A DNA stretch of 64,000 bases from positions 372,001 through 436,000 of the forward strand of contig NZ_JABTEL010000002.1 in the NCBI RefSeq assembly GCF_013285155.1, in the 5' to 3' direction. Under the pieces are notes generated by a model, which had not been told where the DNA came from, did no database searches, and saw only the letters and a program-made list of their open reading frames with translations. This document shows, one piece after another, positions 10,034 to 18,730 of this stretch. Each line of letters starts with the position of its first letter. Within the stretch, counting starts at the first letter, position 1. The position numbers and the translations under genes were made by a program. This stretch comes from Winogradskyella undariae. GTDB lineage: Bacteria; Bacteroidota; Bacteroidia; Flavobacteriales; Flavobacteriaceae.

Positions 10034-11788
10034 TTACTTTTCTTTTTCGGAGCGTTGTTTGTGGTATAATTCCTTGTAGTAACCATCAGTATTTATAAGG
10101 GTTTCGTGGTTCCCTGACTCTATAACTTTCCCGTCTTCTAAAATAATAATTTGATCAGCATTTTTCGCTGATGATATACGGTGACTTACAATAATTGTTG
10201 TCTTGTTTTTTGTCAGCTTAACAAGGTTATTTAATATCTTTTCTTCAGTTTCTGTATCAACCGCAGAAAGGCAATCATCAAATAATAAAATCTCTGGTTT
10301 TTTAATAATAGCTCTTGCAATAGATACACGCTGTTTTTGTCCTCCAGAAAGTGTAATTCCACGTTCACCTAATACGGTGTCGTAACCTCTATTGAAACCA
10401 ATAATGTTTTTATGAACTTTAGCATTTGTTGCAGCGGCAATTACTTCTTCGTCAGTCGCATCTTCTTTACCAAACTTAATATTATTCTTTATAGTATCTG
10501 AAAACAAGAATGCATCTTGAGGTACATAACCTATACTTTCTCTTAAACTGAAGAGATTTAAGTCAGCTATGTTTTTATTATCAATTAAAAGAGCACCTTT
10601 ATTAATATCATACAAACGACCAATTAAGTCTAAAATAGTAGATTTTCCTGAACCTGTTTTTCCTAAAATGGCTAATGTTTGTCCCGATTTTAATGTGAAA
10701 CTGATGTCTTTTAATGCTTCTATATTTGTGTCTTGATAGGTAAAGGATACATTTTTAAATTCAATATCACCTTTAATAGGTGTTAAAGCAGTAGTTGTGT
10801 TTTTTATATCTGGTTCTGTATCTAAAAATTCGTTGATTCGTACTTGTGAAGCTTCGGCTTGTTGTACTAAAGAGGTTACCCAACCTACAGTTGCAACTGG
10901 CCAAGTTAGCATATTAACATATATAATAAATTCTGCAATAGTCCCTATTTTTTCAATTTCACCACTCATATATTGCATACCTCCTGCATAAATAACAATA
11001 AGGTTACTCACCCCAATTAATAATATCATCATTGGGAAAAATAAGGCCTGCACCTTTGTAAGACTAATTTGCTTCTGTCTGTTTTCTGAAGAAAGGTGTT
11101 CAAACTCGGCATTAGTTCTTGGTTCAATGCCATAAGATTTTATAACAGAAATTCCACTAAAAGTCTCCTGAGAATATGTAGATAACGTAGATAATGATTG
11201 TTGTACAATTGTACTACGTTTGTTAATTAAACGGCTTAACTTATAAATTACTACAGATAAAAAGGGTAGAGGTAGTAAGGTGTATAAAGTTAATGAAGGA
11301 GATCTATCCATCATATAAATGATTGCGATAACAAATAAAGTAATGGTGTTTATGGTATACATTATTGCAGGACCAACGTACATTCTAACTTTACCAACAT
11401 CTTCACTAATTCGGTTCATTAAATCTCCAGTCCTATTTGTTTTATAAAAATTTAAAGACAGAATTTGGTAATGCTTATAAATTTCATTTTTAAGATCAAA
11501 TTCAACATGGCGAGACACATTAATTATCGTTTGACGCATTAAAAATGTAAATATTCCAGCTATAATAGCGGCTCCAATAAGGTAAATGGTGTAAATTGTT
11601 AAGTCACTTTTAAAAATTTCATCTGAAATTTTTCCATCTAATCGGTCAGAAACAATATTAATACAAGCTCCAATTAATCTTGGGGTAAATAAGGCAAATA
11701 CCTTGGCTATAATGGTGATAATGATACCAATGATTAATCTATATCTGTATTTGTAGAAGTATTTGTTAAGGTGTTTAAGTGCTTTCAT
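10034..11788 (-). CDS. MsbA-like ABC exporter, fused permease and ATPase
   Basis: A half-transporter of 584 residues with a six-helix transmembrane domain (about 1-310) and an ATP-binding domain. The Walker A GKTGSGKST is near residue 374, the signature LSGGQ near 480 and the Walker B ILLFDD near 499. The residue after the Walker B Asp is Asp rather than the usual catalytic Glu, a substitution known from the degenerate half of heterodimeric exporters. No second half-transporter is in the window. It probably exports a lipid or hydrophobic compound as a homodimer or with a partner encoded elsewhere, but the substrate is not deducible. Confidence 0.9.
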   Translation of the reverse strand: MKALKHLNKYFYKYRYRLIIGIIITIIAKVFALFTPRLIGACINIVSDRLDGKISDEIFKSDLTIYTIYLIGAAIIAGIFTFLMRQTIINVSRHVEFDLKNEIYKHYQILSLNFYKTNRTGDLMNRISEDVGKVRMYVGPAIMYTINTITLFVIAIIYMMDRSPSLTLYTLLPLPFLSVVIYKLSRLINKRSTIVQQSLSTLSTYSQETFSGISVIKSYGIEPRTNAEFEHLSSENRQKQISLTKVQALFFPMMILLIGVSNLIVIYAGGMQYMSGEIEKIGTIAEFIIYVNMLTWPVATVGWVTSLVQQAEASQVRINEFLDTEPDIKNTTTALTPIKGDIEFKNVSFTYQDTNIEALKDISFTLKSGQTLAILGKTGSGKSTILDLIGRLYDINKGALLIDNKNIADLNLFSLRESIGYVPQDAFLFSDTIKNNIKFGKEDATDEEVIAAATNAKVHKNIIGFNRGYDTVLGERGITLSGGQKQRVSIARAIIKKPEILLFDDCLSAVDTETEEKILNNLVKLTKNKTTIIVSHRISSAKNADQIIILEDGKVIESGNHETLINTDGYYKELYHKQRSEKEK

Positions 11789-11805
11789 TCTATAGTTTAG
11801 TGGCT

Positions 11806-11813
11806 CAAAAGTA
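11806..11813 (-). promoter_or_regulatory. Candidate -7 box for the ABC exporter gene
   Basis: TACTTTTG on the minus strand is a perfect match to TAnnTTTG, 18 bp before the start codon. The -33 element is weak. Confidence 0.4.
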
Positions 11814-11842
11814 TTACTAGAATTGTATTTAATAGTTAATGT

Positions 11843-11874
11843 TTTGCTAATCCTTTAATTATAATTTACTTTTG
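11843..11874 (+). promoter_or_regulatory. Promoter of the leucine dehydrogenase gene
   Basis: TTTG at 11843-11846, a 20-bp spacer, then TACTTTTG at 11867-11874 fit the Bacteroidota -33/-7 consensus closely. The start codon is 47 bp further on. Confidence 0.65.
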
Positions 11875-11920
11875 CAAGCTGTTTTTAGAAACTCTAAAGA
11901 CACCCTAAATTTTAAGTGAT

Positions 11921-13024
11921 ATGACTTCAGAAATTATAACTTCAAAAGAACTCAAAAAAATAGATCCGGTTTTCGGACAGCATTCTTTTGATGATCATGA
12001 GCAAATTGTTTTTTGCAATGACAAAGATACTGGTTTAAAAGCTATAATTGGTATTCATAACACAGTTTTAGGGCCTGCTTTAGGGGGTACAAGAATGTGG
12101 AATTATGCTAATGAATGGGAAGCTTTAAATGATGTATTGCGTTTATCTCGTGGTATGACATTTAAATCAGCCATTACAGGTTTAAATCTTGGTGGTGGTA
12201 AAGCGGTCATTATAGGTGATGCTAAAATACAGAAAACACCAGAATTAATGAAACGCTTTGGTGAGTTTGTAAATTCATTAGGCGGACGTTATATAACAGC
12301 AGAAGATGTTGGTATGACGACCGAAGATATGGATACTGTAAGAGAAGTGACGCCTTATGTTACAGGAATTTCCGAAAGTAAAGGAGGAGCTGGTAATCCA
12401 TCTCCAATTACAGCTTATGGTGTTTTTATGGGAATGAAAGCGGCATCTAAATTCCAATTTGGTTCAGATATTTTAGAAAATAAAAATGTTTTTGTACAAG
12501 GAATCGGTAATGTAGGTGAAGCTTTAGTAGAACATTTAGTTAACGAAGGTGCCAATGTTACAATCTCAGATATTAGCCAAGAGCGTTTAGAAGAAGTGCG
12601 CTCTAAATATGGTGTAAATATTTATGGAGGTAACGATATTTATAGTGAAGATATGGATATTTATGCGCCTTGTGCATTAGGAGCAACGATTAATGACGAT
12701 ACAATTCATAAACTAAAAGCAAAAGTAATTGCAGGTGCAGCAAATAATCAATTAGCTGAGGAAAACAAGCACGGTTTAATTTTGCAAGAACGTGGTATTG
12801 TTTACGCACCAGATTTCTTAATAAACGCAGGTGGGATTATCAATGTTTATGCAGAATTAGAAAATTACGGAAGACAGGAAATAATGCGTAAAACAGAAAA
12901 CATCTATAATACAACATTAGAGATTTTAGATAACGCAAAAGTGAATAATTTAACTACAAATGATGCTGCGTTAAACATCGCTAGAGAACGTATTGCAACT
13001 AGAAAGAGAGAAAACTTAAAATAG
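11921..13024 (+). CDS. ldh: Leucine dehydrogenase (Glu/Leu/Phe/Val dehydrogenase family)
   Basis: A 367-residue NAD-dependent amino acid dehydrogenase that deaminates branched-chain amino acids to 2-oxo acids in the cytoplasm. Visible are the substrate-domain motif GPALGGTRMW, the catalytic GGGKAVIIGD with its Lys, and the Rossmann GxGxxG motif in VQGIGNVGEALV. The length and the sequence are close to Bacillus leucine dehydrogenase (about 364). It could use valine equally well. It ends at a terminator that also overlaps the nusB promoter. Confidence 0.9.
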   Translation: MTSEIITSKELKKIDPVFGQHSFDDHEQIVFCNDKDTGLKAIIGIHNTVLGPALGGTRMWNYANEWEALNDVLRLSRGMTFKSAITGLNLGGGKAVIIGDAKIQKTPELMKRFGEFVNSLGGRYITAEDVGMTTEDMDTVREVTPYVTGISESKGGAGNPSPITAYGVFMGMKAASKFQFGSDILENKNVFVQGIGNVGEALVEHLVNEGANVTISDISQERLEEVRSKYGVNIYGGNDIYSEDMDIYAPCALGATINDDTIHKLKAKVIAGAANNQLAEENKHGLILQERGIVYAPDFLINAGGIINVYAELENYGRQEIMRKTENIYNTTLEILDNAKVNNLTTNDAALNIARERIATRKRENLK

Positions 13025-13060
13025 TCAAGATTAAATTCTAATATAAAAATTAAATAATAG

Positions 13061-13068
13061 TATTTTTG
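13061..13068 (+). promoter_or_regulatory. Candidate -7 box for nusB
   Basis: TATTTTTG matches TAnnTTTG and lies four bases before the leucine dehydrogenase terminator hairpin, so a transcript started here would begin inside that hairpin. The -33 element is weak. Confidence 0.4.
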
Positions 13069-13071
13069 CAG

Positions 13072-13100
13072 GGTGAACTTTAAGTAGTTCACCTTTTTTT
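13072..13100 (+). terminator. Leucine dehydrogenase terminator
   Basis: An 8-bp perfect stem GGTGAACT with AGTTCACC (13072-13079 with 13086-13093), a 6-nt loop and a 7-base T-run. Confidence 0.85.
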
Positions 13101-13131
13101 AATAATCAAAAAATAAAGTAAGTTCTTACAC

Positions 13132-14076
13132 ATGCTAAACAGAAGACACATCAGAATTAAAGTTATGCAATCTATGTATGCTTTTAAAGGTACCGAAAGT
13201 GATGATTTAATAAAAGAACAAAAGTTTTTATTACACAGTTTAGATAACATGTACGATTTGTACCTGTCGCTTTTAGCTTTATTAACCGAACTGCATAAAA
13301 AGAGTAAGAACCATAACGAGAAACTACAAAATAAACTCTTAGGTACTGCCGCAGATAAAAATCCCGATTTAAAATTTCAGGAGAATCAACTTCTTAATTG
13401 CATTAGTAGTAATACAATGTTAAAAGATGTTATTTCTAGTCATAAATTAAATTTCTGGGATTTAGAATTTGAATATGTTGATATTCTTTTTAAAGAAATT
13501 TTAAAGAGTGATATTTATAAAGCATATACAGAAGAGGAAGAACCTAATTTTAAGAGAGACAAACAATTTGTTTTAGATATTTTTACTGAAATTATAGCTC
13601 CAAACGAAAAGCTTTTTGACTTTTTTGAAGACAAAAAATTAACTTGGGTAGATGATTTACCAGTTGTAAATACAGCGATGCTAAAGGTTTTACGAAAGTT
13701 AAAATTAACGTCTCCAGAAACTGCTTTATTACCTGAGTTGTATAAAGATGATGAAGATAGAGATTTTGCTATAGAGCTATTTAAGAAAACTTTTCTAAAT
13801 AATTCTAAGTTTACAGAAGAAATCAATGGGAAAACAACGAATTGGGATTCAGATCGTCTAGCGAGTTTAGATGGAGTGTTATTAAAAATGGCACTTTGCG
13901 AATTTCAGAAATTTCCATCTATTCCACATAAGGTTACAATCAACGAATATTTAGAAATCGCAAAAGAATATTCTACTCCAAAGAGTAGTTATTTTATTAA
14001 CGGTATTTTAGATAAAGTTGTAAAGGAATATCAGGCTGAGAATATTCATGTGAAAACAGGAAGAGGCTTAATGTAA
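13132..14076 (+). CDS. nusB: Transcription antitermination protein NusB, extended form
   Basis: A 314-residue protein, about twice the usual NusB length. The NusB fold begins at the N terminus (MLNRRHIRIKVMQSMYAFK) and is completed in the C-terminal third (LLKMALCEFQKFPSIPHKVTINEYLEIAKEYSTPKSSYFINGILDKV). The central 150 residues are an insertion typical of Bacteroidota NusB. NusB binds boxA RNA with NusE and works in rRNA antitermination. Two short residues of the family's canonical catalytic-free binding surface are not mapped here. Confidence 0.92.
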   Translation: MLNRRHIRIKVMQSMYAFKGTESDDLIKEQKFLLHSLDNMYDLYLSLLALLTELHKKSKNHNEKLQNKLLGTAADKNPDLKFQENQLLNCISSNTMLKDVISSHKLNFWDLEFEYVDILFKEILKSDIYKAYTEEEEPNFKRDKQFVLDIFTEIIAPNEKLFDFFEDKKLTWVDDLPVVNTAMLKVLRKLKLTSPETALLPELYKDDEDRDFAIELFKKTFLNNSKFTEEINGKTTNWDSDRLASLDGVLLKMALCEFQKFPSIPHKVTINEYLEIAKEYSTPKSSYFINGILDKVVKEYQAENIHVKTGRGLM

Positions 14077-14283
14077 TTTTAATTGACCTTTTTTCTATAT
14101 CTAAATAAGAATAAAGGTCATTAAATAAAGACAGTATATCAGGTTATTGATGATAATTTAGTTCTTTTATAGAGTAAGTTATTTCTTGTAAATATTGTGT
14201 TAACAAAGAACTAAAAATTTTAATTCCTTAAAATAATCATTAACTTCGCTAGCTGTATATTAACTATCAAAATAAAATAAATA

Positions 14284-14847
14284 ATGAAAAAAGTAATTTT
14301 AGGATTAAGTGCATTATGCATGGTAGCTTTTACATCTTGTAAAGATGATGCCGCTAGTAAAGTTAAAAACGAAAATGTTGCCGTTGCAGCTGAAAGAGAT
14401 GCAAGTGCAGGTGATTTTGCAGTGCTTACTTTAGATAAGACAGAGCATGATTTTGGAAACATTGTAAACGGAACTCCTGTTGAAACTATTTTCAAGTATA
14501 CTAATACAGGAAACTCTATGTTAGTCGTAAGTGATATTAAAAGTACTTGTGGATGTACAGTACCTTCTAATTTTACTAAAGAAGTTCAGCCTGGTGAAAC
14601 GGGGCAATTTACTGTGAAATTTAATGGTAGAGGTAATGGTAAAGTAACAAAATCTTTAACTATGACCGCTAACACAGAAAAAGGAAAAATACCAGTAAGA
14701 ATTACTGCTATGATTAGTGCAGATCCTAATGCTCCTGTTAAAGCAGCAAATACTGCAACAAGTAAGGTTAATCCTTTAGCTATTGATGCTGCTACACCAA
14801 GAAAATCTTCTACGCAACCAGGTCACGAAGGTCATAACCACGATTAA
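14284..14847 (+). CDS. DUF1573 lipoprotein
   Basis: A 187-residue lipoprotein with a signal peptide and lipobox ending in FTSC (Cys20). The body contains the DUF1573 immunoglobulin-like fold, including HDFGNIVNGTPVETIFKYTN and the conserved KSTCGCTVP, which has two closely spaced Cys. It ends in a short His-rich tail (GHEGHNHD) that may bind metal. It lies 25 bp before yajC and is probably co-transcribed. Function is unknown. Confidence 0.85.
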   Translation: MKKVILGLSALCMVAFTSCKDDAASKVKNENVAVAAERDASAGDFAVLTLDKTEHDFGNIVNGTPVETIFKYTNTGNSMLVVSDIKSTCGCTVPSNFTKEVQPGETGQFTVKFNGRGNGKVTKSLTMTANTEKGKIPVRITAMISADPNAPVKAANTATSKVNPLAIDAATPRKSSTQPGHEGHNHD

Positions 14848-14872
14848 TAATTTTTACATATAATAATTCCAA

Positions 14873-15163
14873 ATGGACGCAATAGGATCATTTTTACCGT
14901 TTATCGCTATTTTTGCAGTGATGTATTTCTTTATGATTGCACCACAGATGAAACGCTCTAAACAAGAGAAAAAATTTGCTAGCGAATTAAAGCGTGGCGA
15001 TCGTGTTATCACAAAAAGTGGTATGCACGGAAAAATTGTAGAGTTGAATGAAAAAGATAGTAGCTGTGTTATTGAAACATTAGCTGGTAAAATTAAATTT
15101 GACCGTTCTGCAATTTCTATGGAAATGAGTAATAAATTAAATGCACCAGCTGTTGTAAAATAA
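14873..15163 (+). CDS. yajC: Preprotein translocase subunit YajC
   Basis: A 96-residue inner membrane protein with one membrane segment (FLPFIAIFAVMYFFMIAP) followed by a basic cytoplasmic domain (KRGDRVITKSGMHGKI). YajC associates with SecDF in the Sec translocon. Its start is the ATG at 14873, 25 bp after the DUF1573 gene, with a clear terminator after the stop codon. Confidence 0.95.
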   Translation: MDAIGSFLPFIAIFAVMYFFMIAPQMKRSKQEKKFASELKRGDRVITKSGMHGKIVELNEKDSSCVIETLAGKIKFDRSAISMEMSNKLNAPAVVK

Positions 15164-15190
15164 GCCTACTGTATTGATTACAAATATTAG

Positions 15191-15223
15191 AAAAGCCATT
15201 CATTAATTTGAATGGCTTTTTTT
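15191..15223 (+). terminator. yajC terminator
   Basis: AAAAGCCATTCA pairs with TGAATGGCTTTT across a 6-nt loop, followed by a T-run. Confidence 0.85.
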
Positions 15224-15336
15224 AGGTTGTTTAGTGTGTAGATTTATAATGTGTTTATATATTATATTTAATTAATAATAAACAAAAGGGTAAGCCTATA
15301 CTTTGATTAATGTTTAAGAGGCTCTATTTAATAAAA

Positions 15337-15378
15337 AAACAGGCTAAGCAAAAAAATGTCCTAACCTGCTCTCCCTCG
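15337..15378 (-). terminator. Possible minus-strand terminator after the decayed locus
   Basis: On the minus strand CAGGTTAGGAC pairs imperfectly with GCTTAGCCTG, and seven T follow. It would terminate transcripts from the response-regulator direction. Confidence 0.35.
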
Positions 15379-15464
15379 ATTAATAGCACTTTAAATATTT
15401 TCTTTTAAGTTTGGTCTTCTATTTGATACTGCTAAATTATATATTTTATTAAAAGTTAACAATG

Positions 15465-15478
15465 CGTAGGTCTACGTA
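15465..15478. repeat. 14-bp direct repeat, first copy
   Basis: The 14-mer CGTAGGTCTACGTA is present here and at 16028-16041. It is itself near-palindromic (TACGTAG and CTACGTA around a GT). It contains the TAG stop of the second decayed frame. Confidence 0.6.
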
Positions 15479-15904
15479 GTGTTTAATAAAATGGCTTTAT
15501 ATTGACTAAGTGATAATCCAATATTTTGTTTAAATAGCAATTCAATATTATGAGAATTTGGATAACGTTTTTGAAATTGAAGTAGTAATTTATCTTCGGT
15601 TGTAGAGTTTAAATGAATTATAATATTGTCTAATACCGTAGGTGTAATTGTTTTTAATTTAGCACACGATAGATAAATTAAAAAAGCACTTGTTTATTTA
15701 AGTCATTGTGATTTTGTGTCTTATTAAATAGCCGACATAAGTTGGTCTGCACTTAACAATATAATATGTCACTTTTTCTTTTGAGGTAAGTAATAAAGGG
15801 CTTATAAGAGGTTTATAGTATAATATAGTATTTACTTTTTCTGATTTTAAAACGATGTAACTATAGCCGTCTGGTTTTATAATATATACATTTCTATTTA
15901 GCAT
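15472..15904 (-). pseudogene. Possible decayed gene, two reading frames joined by a frameshift
   Basis: Two minus-strand reading frames abut. The 68-codon frame 15698-15904 begins with ATG and contains YIIKPDGYSYIVLKSEKV. A second frame (15472-15693, 73 codons plus stop, no start codon, one base out of phase) contains LLLQFQKRYPNSHNIELLFK. Together they would make about 140 residues. I do not recognise the product. The locus lies just downstream of, and on the same strand as, the response regulator gene, and its end carries the same 14-bp motif as that gene's end. This may be a degraded third member of that operon, but a spurious open frame in AT-rich DNA is not excluded. Confidence 0.3.
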
Positions 15905-16027
15905 TTCAATAGAAAAAATGTTTAAGATCCAGCAATTAATAGGTGCATAATAATTGTGTATAGGAGCGATAATATAGTATGGTTAGCGGTTCCTTAAAAC
16001 TATTATTTATTGAGCAGTAGTAGTATA

Positions 16028-16041
16028 CGTAGGTCTACGTA
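16028..16041. repeat. 14-bp direct repeat, second copy
   Basis: Same 14-mer as at 15465-15478, 563 bp away in the same orientation. It contains the TAG stop of the response regulator gene, and an 11-base part (TATACGTAGGT) recurs at 63946-63956. Confidence 0.6.
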
Positions 16042-16667
16042 TTAAGTATATTTGGATGTTTTTTTAACCAAACAAAGAGTGCATTTTGGTTAGTGGTATC
16101 TATTTCTAATTTTTTAATAATATTACTGCGGTGTTTTTCAACGGTACGTTTAGATATAAATAATTCTTCTGCGATTTGATTGCTATTTAAGTTTTTATCT
16201 AAATATTTTAAAATTTTAATTTCGGTAGGACTAAGTTTTAGAAAGTTAGAATCTGTATGACCATCAAAGTGTATACTGCTATTTAATTTTTTACCAATAT
16301 AATTAATGTTATTATTTATACTTTCTAAACAGGCTTCCAATTCTTGTAAAGCACTATCTTTTGTGATGTATCCATATATGTTTTTTCCTACTTCTTTTAA
16401 TATAGATTCTTGCTTATGTAAGGTTAAAATGATAACTTTTGTATTTATTTTATTGTATTTAATTTGATGCGCTACTTCTAAGCCATTTAGTTTAGGCATA
16501 TCAAAATCCAAAATAGCAATATCTGGCTGTAGCTCTACAATTTTATTGTAGGCAGTATTACCATCAGTAGCGATGGCAATAACTTTAAACCTCTTTTTTT
16601 CTAAAAAATCTTTAGTCCCATTGAGTAATAGAGGATGATCGTCTGCAAGAATAATAGTAGTAGACAT
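16035..16667 (-). CDS. NarL/LuxR-family response regulator
   Basis: A 210-residue two-component response regulator. The receiver domain has acidic-pocket Asp9-Asp10 and the phosphoacceptor Asp54 in AILDFDMPKLNG, and the switch Thr/Lys stretch YITKDS. The C-terminal LuxR-type helix-turn-helix (about residues 145-205, LSPTEIKILKYLDKNLNS then IAEELFISKRTVEKHRS) binds DNA. It starts three bases after the histidine kinase stop codon, so the two form a pair. The target genes are unknown; no binding site can be assigned with confidence. Confidence 0.93.
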   Translation of the reverse strand: MSTTIILADDHPLLLNGTKDFLEKKRFKVIAIATDGNTAYNKIVELQPDIAILDFDMPKLNGLEVAHQIKYNKINTKVIILTLHKQESILKEVGKNIYGYITKDSALQELEACLESINNNINYIGKKLNSSIHFDGHTDSNFLKLSPTEIKILKYLDKNLNSNQIAEELFISKRTVEKHRSNIIKKLEIDTTNQNALFVWLKKHPNILNT

Positions 16668-16670
16668 AGC

Positions 16671-18695
16671 TTATTTTTTCTGAACCTTTATTTGAATAGT
16701 TGTTCCTTTTCCTTTAACAGAATCAATACTCAATTGTGCTCCAATAAGCTTTGTACGCTCTTTTATGGTTTTCATACCTAAACTATTAAGTAATTCAGTA
16801 TTTTCGGTGAGATCAAAACCAATACCATTATCCTTTATTTGGAATAGAACCACATTCTTTAAATCCTCTACACTTATAGCACAAGCTTTTGCTTCTGAAT
16901 GTTTTTCAACATTATTTAAGCATTCTTGTAGCATTCTATAAATAAAAATTTCACTGTCTTTAGGGATATTTAAAGTCTCAATATCTATATTTTCAGAATA
17001 AAAAATGTCTGAATTTTTCTGAAAGTTGGATACCGTATTTTTTATTGAATTTATTAAGCCTAGCTTTTCAAATTGAAAAGGGTGTAACTGTTGTGATATA
17101 GTTCTAACTTCATTAATAGCTCCATCGACCAAAGATGTATCGTTATTGCTTTCGTTTTCTAGAAAGATTTTGTTTTTAATGAGTAATAAGCTTTGGCCAA
17201 CACTATCATGAAGTTCACTAGAGATGCGCTTACGTTCTGCTTCAACACTATGGACTAAATCTTGAGCAAAAGCTTTTTGAAGCTGAACATTCTTTTGAGT
17301 ATACTTTTTAGAGCGCCATAAATAAACAATGGAAAATAAGGCTAGTAAAAGCATGATGCTTCCCCAAAATAATTCTGCTTTATGCTTGTTTTGTAAGTCT
17401 AAAAGTTCAATCTCATTCTTTTGGTTCTTAATTTTGTCATCACGTTTATTAGTTTCATAAAGGGTTTGATAATAGCTTAAAGCATTATTTTTTTGGACAG
17501 ATTTTAAGGAGTCTTCAATTTTTTTTGCAGACTTTAAATGAGAATAAGCCTTACTGTATTCATTACGTTTTTCGTAAATCTTCGCTAAAAAAGCTTCTCC
17601 ATCTTCTATATTTTCTATTTGATTAGAGGTTTTTACAATGTTAAGATATTTCAATCCCCAATTTAGTGCTTCATTGTAATCTTTTTCTGCAAAAGCTAAA
17701 TACCCACAAGCTTTATAATATTTACTTTCATAAATACCTTCTATATTTTTTTTGTCTTTTATTAGTGTCTCAAAATAGGATTTGGCTTTAGCAATACTGT
17801 CGTTTTCTGCATAAGCGATAACTAATGAATGTAATAGTATAGGATTAAAATACTCAAAGTAGTTCGATTTTTTATTTACAGCAGCAGCCTTGTGTAAATG
17901 TTTTAACCGCTCTTTTTGTAAACCTTGTTTATTATTGTCTGCAGCGTAATTAGAATAAAGAGAGACGAGAAAACTATAATTTTTAGTGATTTTAGCTAAA
18001 GCAATGGCGTCATCACGCTCATGTTTTGCCTCTTTAATAAATCCATTAGTACTATATATAATAGATAACGCATTCTTTGAAGCAATAATGTTAAAGGTGT
18101 CTTTTACTGATGTGAAGATTCCCGATGCTTCTTGTATGTATTGGGATGCTTTTGCATATTCTGCTTCGTCGATGTAGGCATAGCCTTGGTTTAAAATAGC
18201 AAAGGCTTTTAAGCGGTCGTTACCTGCTTTTTCAGCATATAATTTAGCCTTGTTATAATAAGATATGGCAGTGTCTATTTCTTTTGTGGCATAAAAACTA
18301 TCACCAGCATCTATATAAATGCCAGCCATATTTCTATCTGTAATATGATTTTTTAAGGTGTTAAAATAGGTATTGAATAGTGTAACACCTTTTGTGGGTT
18401 GCCCTAAAATATTATTGTGATAGTTAATAAGGTTTTGAATATTACGAGAGGCAATATTAAACGAATCTAATTGTATTGAATAATCTATAGTGACTCTAGA
18501 AATAGAGTCATAGCCTAATTTGGGATAATCAATAAGAAAATCGGTTACACTATCTAGTAATTTTAATTTTTTACCGCTGTTATTTTCGGTTTTTATAAGC
18601 GCTTTTAACGCCTCAACTTTATGTTGAGGCGTTGGGTCTTGCGCATAAGTAATGGAGTAAGTTAATAGTAAAAATACTATATATATAGTTTTCAT
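16671..18695 (-). CDS. TPR-containing sensor histidine kinase (NarX/DesK type)
   Basis: A 674-residue kinase with an N-terminal signal peptide (MKTIYIVFLLLTYSITYAQ), a long periplasmic TPR region (about 20-430), one membrane segment near 440-458 (LFWGSIMLLLALFSIVYLW), and a HisKA_3 dimerisation domain with the phosphoacceptor His in RISSELHDSVGQ near residue 490. The HATPase domain follows (ECLNNVEKH, DNGIGFD, GMKTIKERT). It pairs with the response regulator three bases downstream, and the gene order purL-kinase-regulator is on one strand. The signal is unknown; the TPR region implies a protein ligand or partner. Confidence 0.93.
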   Translation of the reverse strand: MKTIYIVFLLLTYSITYAQDPTPQHKVEALKALIKTENNSGKKLKLLDSVTDFLIDYPKLGYDSISRVTIDYSIQLDSFNIASRNIQNLINYHNNILGQPTKGVTLFNTYFNTLKNHITDRNMAGIYIDAGDSFYATKEIDTAISYYNKAKLYAEKAGNDRLKAFAILNQGYAYIDEAEYAKASQYIQEASGIFTSVKDTFNIIASKNALSIIYSTNGFIKEAKHERDDAIALAKITKNYSFLVSLYSNYAADNNKQGLQKERLKHLHKAAAVNKKSNYFEYFNPILLHSLVIAYAENDSIAKAKSYFETLIKDKKNIEGIYESKYYKACGYLAFAEKDYNEALNWGLKYLNIVKTSNQIENIEDGEAFLAKIYEKRNEYSKAYSHLKSAKKIEDSLKSVQKNNALSYYQTLYETNKRDDKIKNQKNEIELLDLQNKHKAELFWGSIMLLLALFSIVYLWRSKKYTQKNVQLQKAFAQDLVHSVEAERKRISSELHDSVGQSLLLIKNKIFLENESNNDTSLVDGAINEVRTISQQLHPFQFEKLGLINSIKNTVSNFQKNSDIFYSENIDIETLNIPKDSEIFIYRMLQECLNNVEKHSEAKACAISVEDLKNVVLFQIKDNGIGFDLTENTELLNSLGMKTIKERTKLIGAQLSIDSVKGKGTTIQIKVQKK

Positions 18696-18730
18696 TGATG
18701 TTATTTATAAAAACCTAAATTAGTGAAAAT

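Noticed and set aside
13515..13826. A 103-codon minus-strand frame
   Set aside because: It is wholly within nusB and has serine-rich shadow composition.
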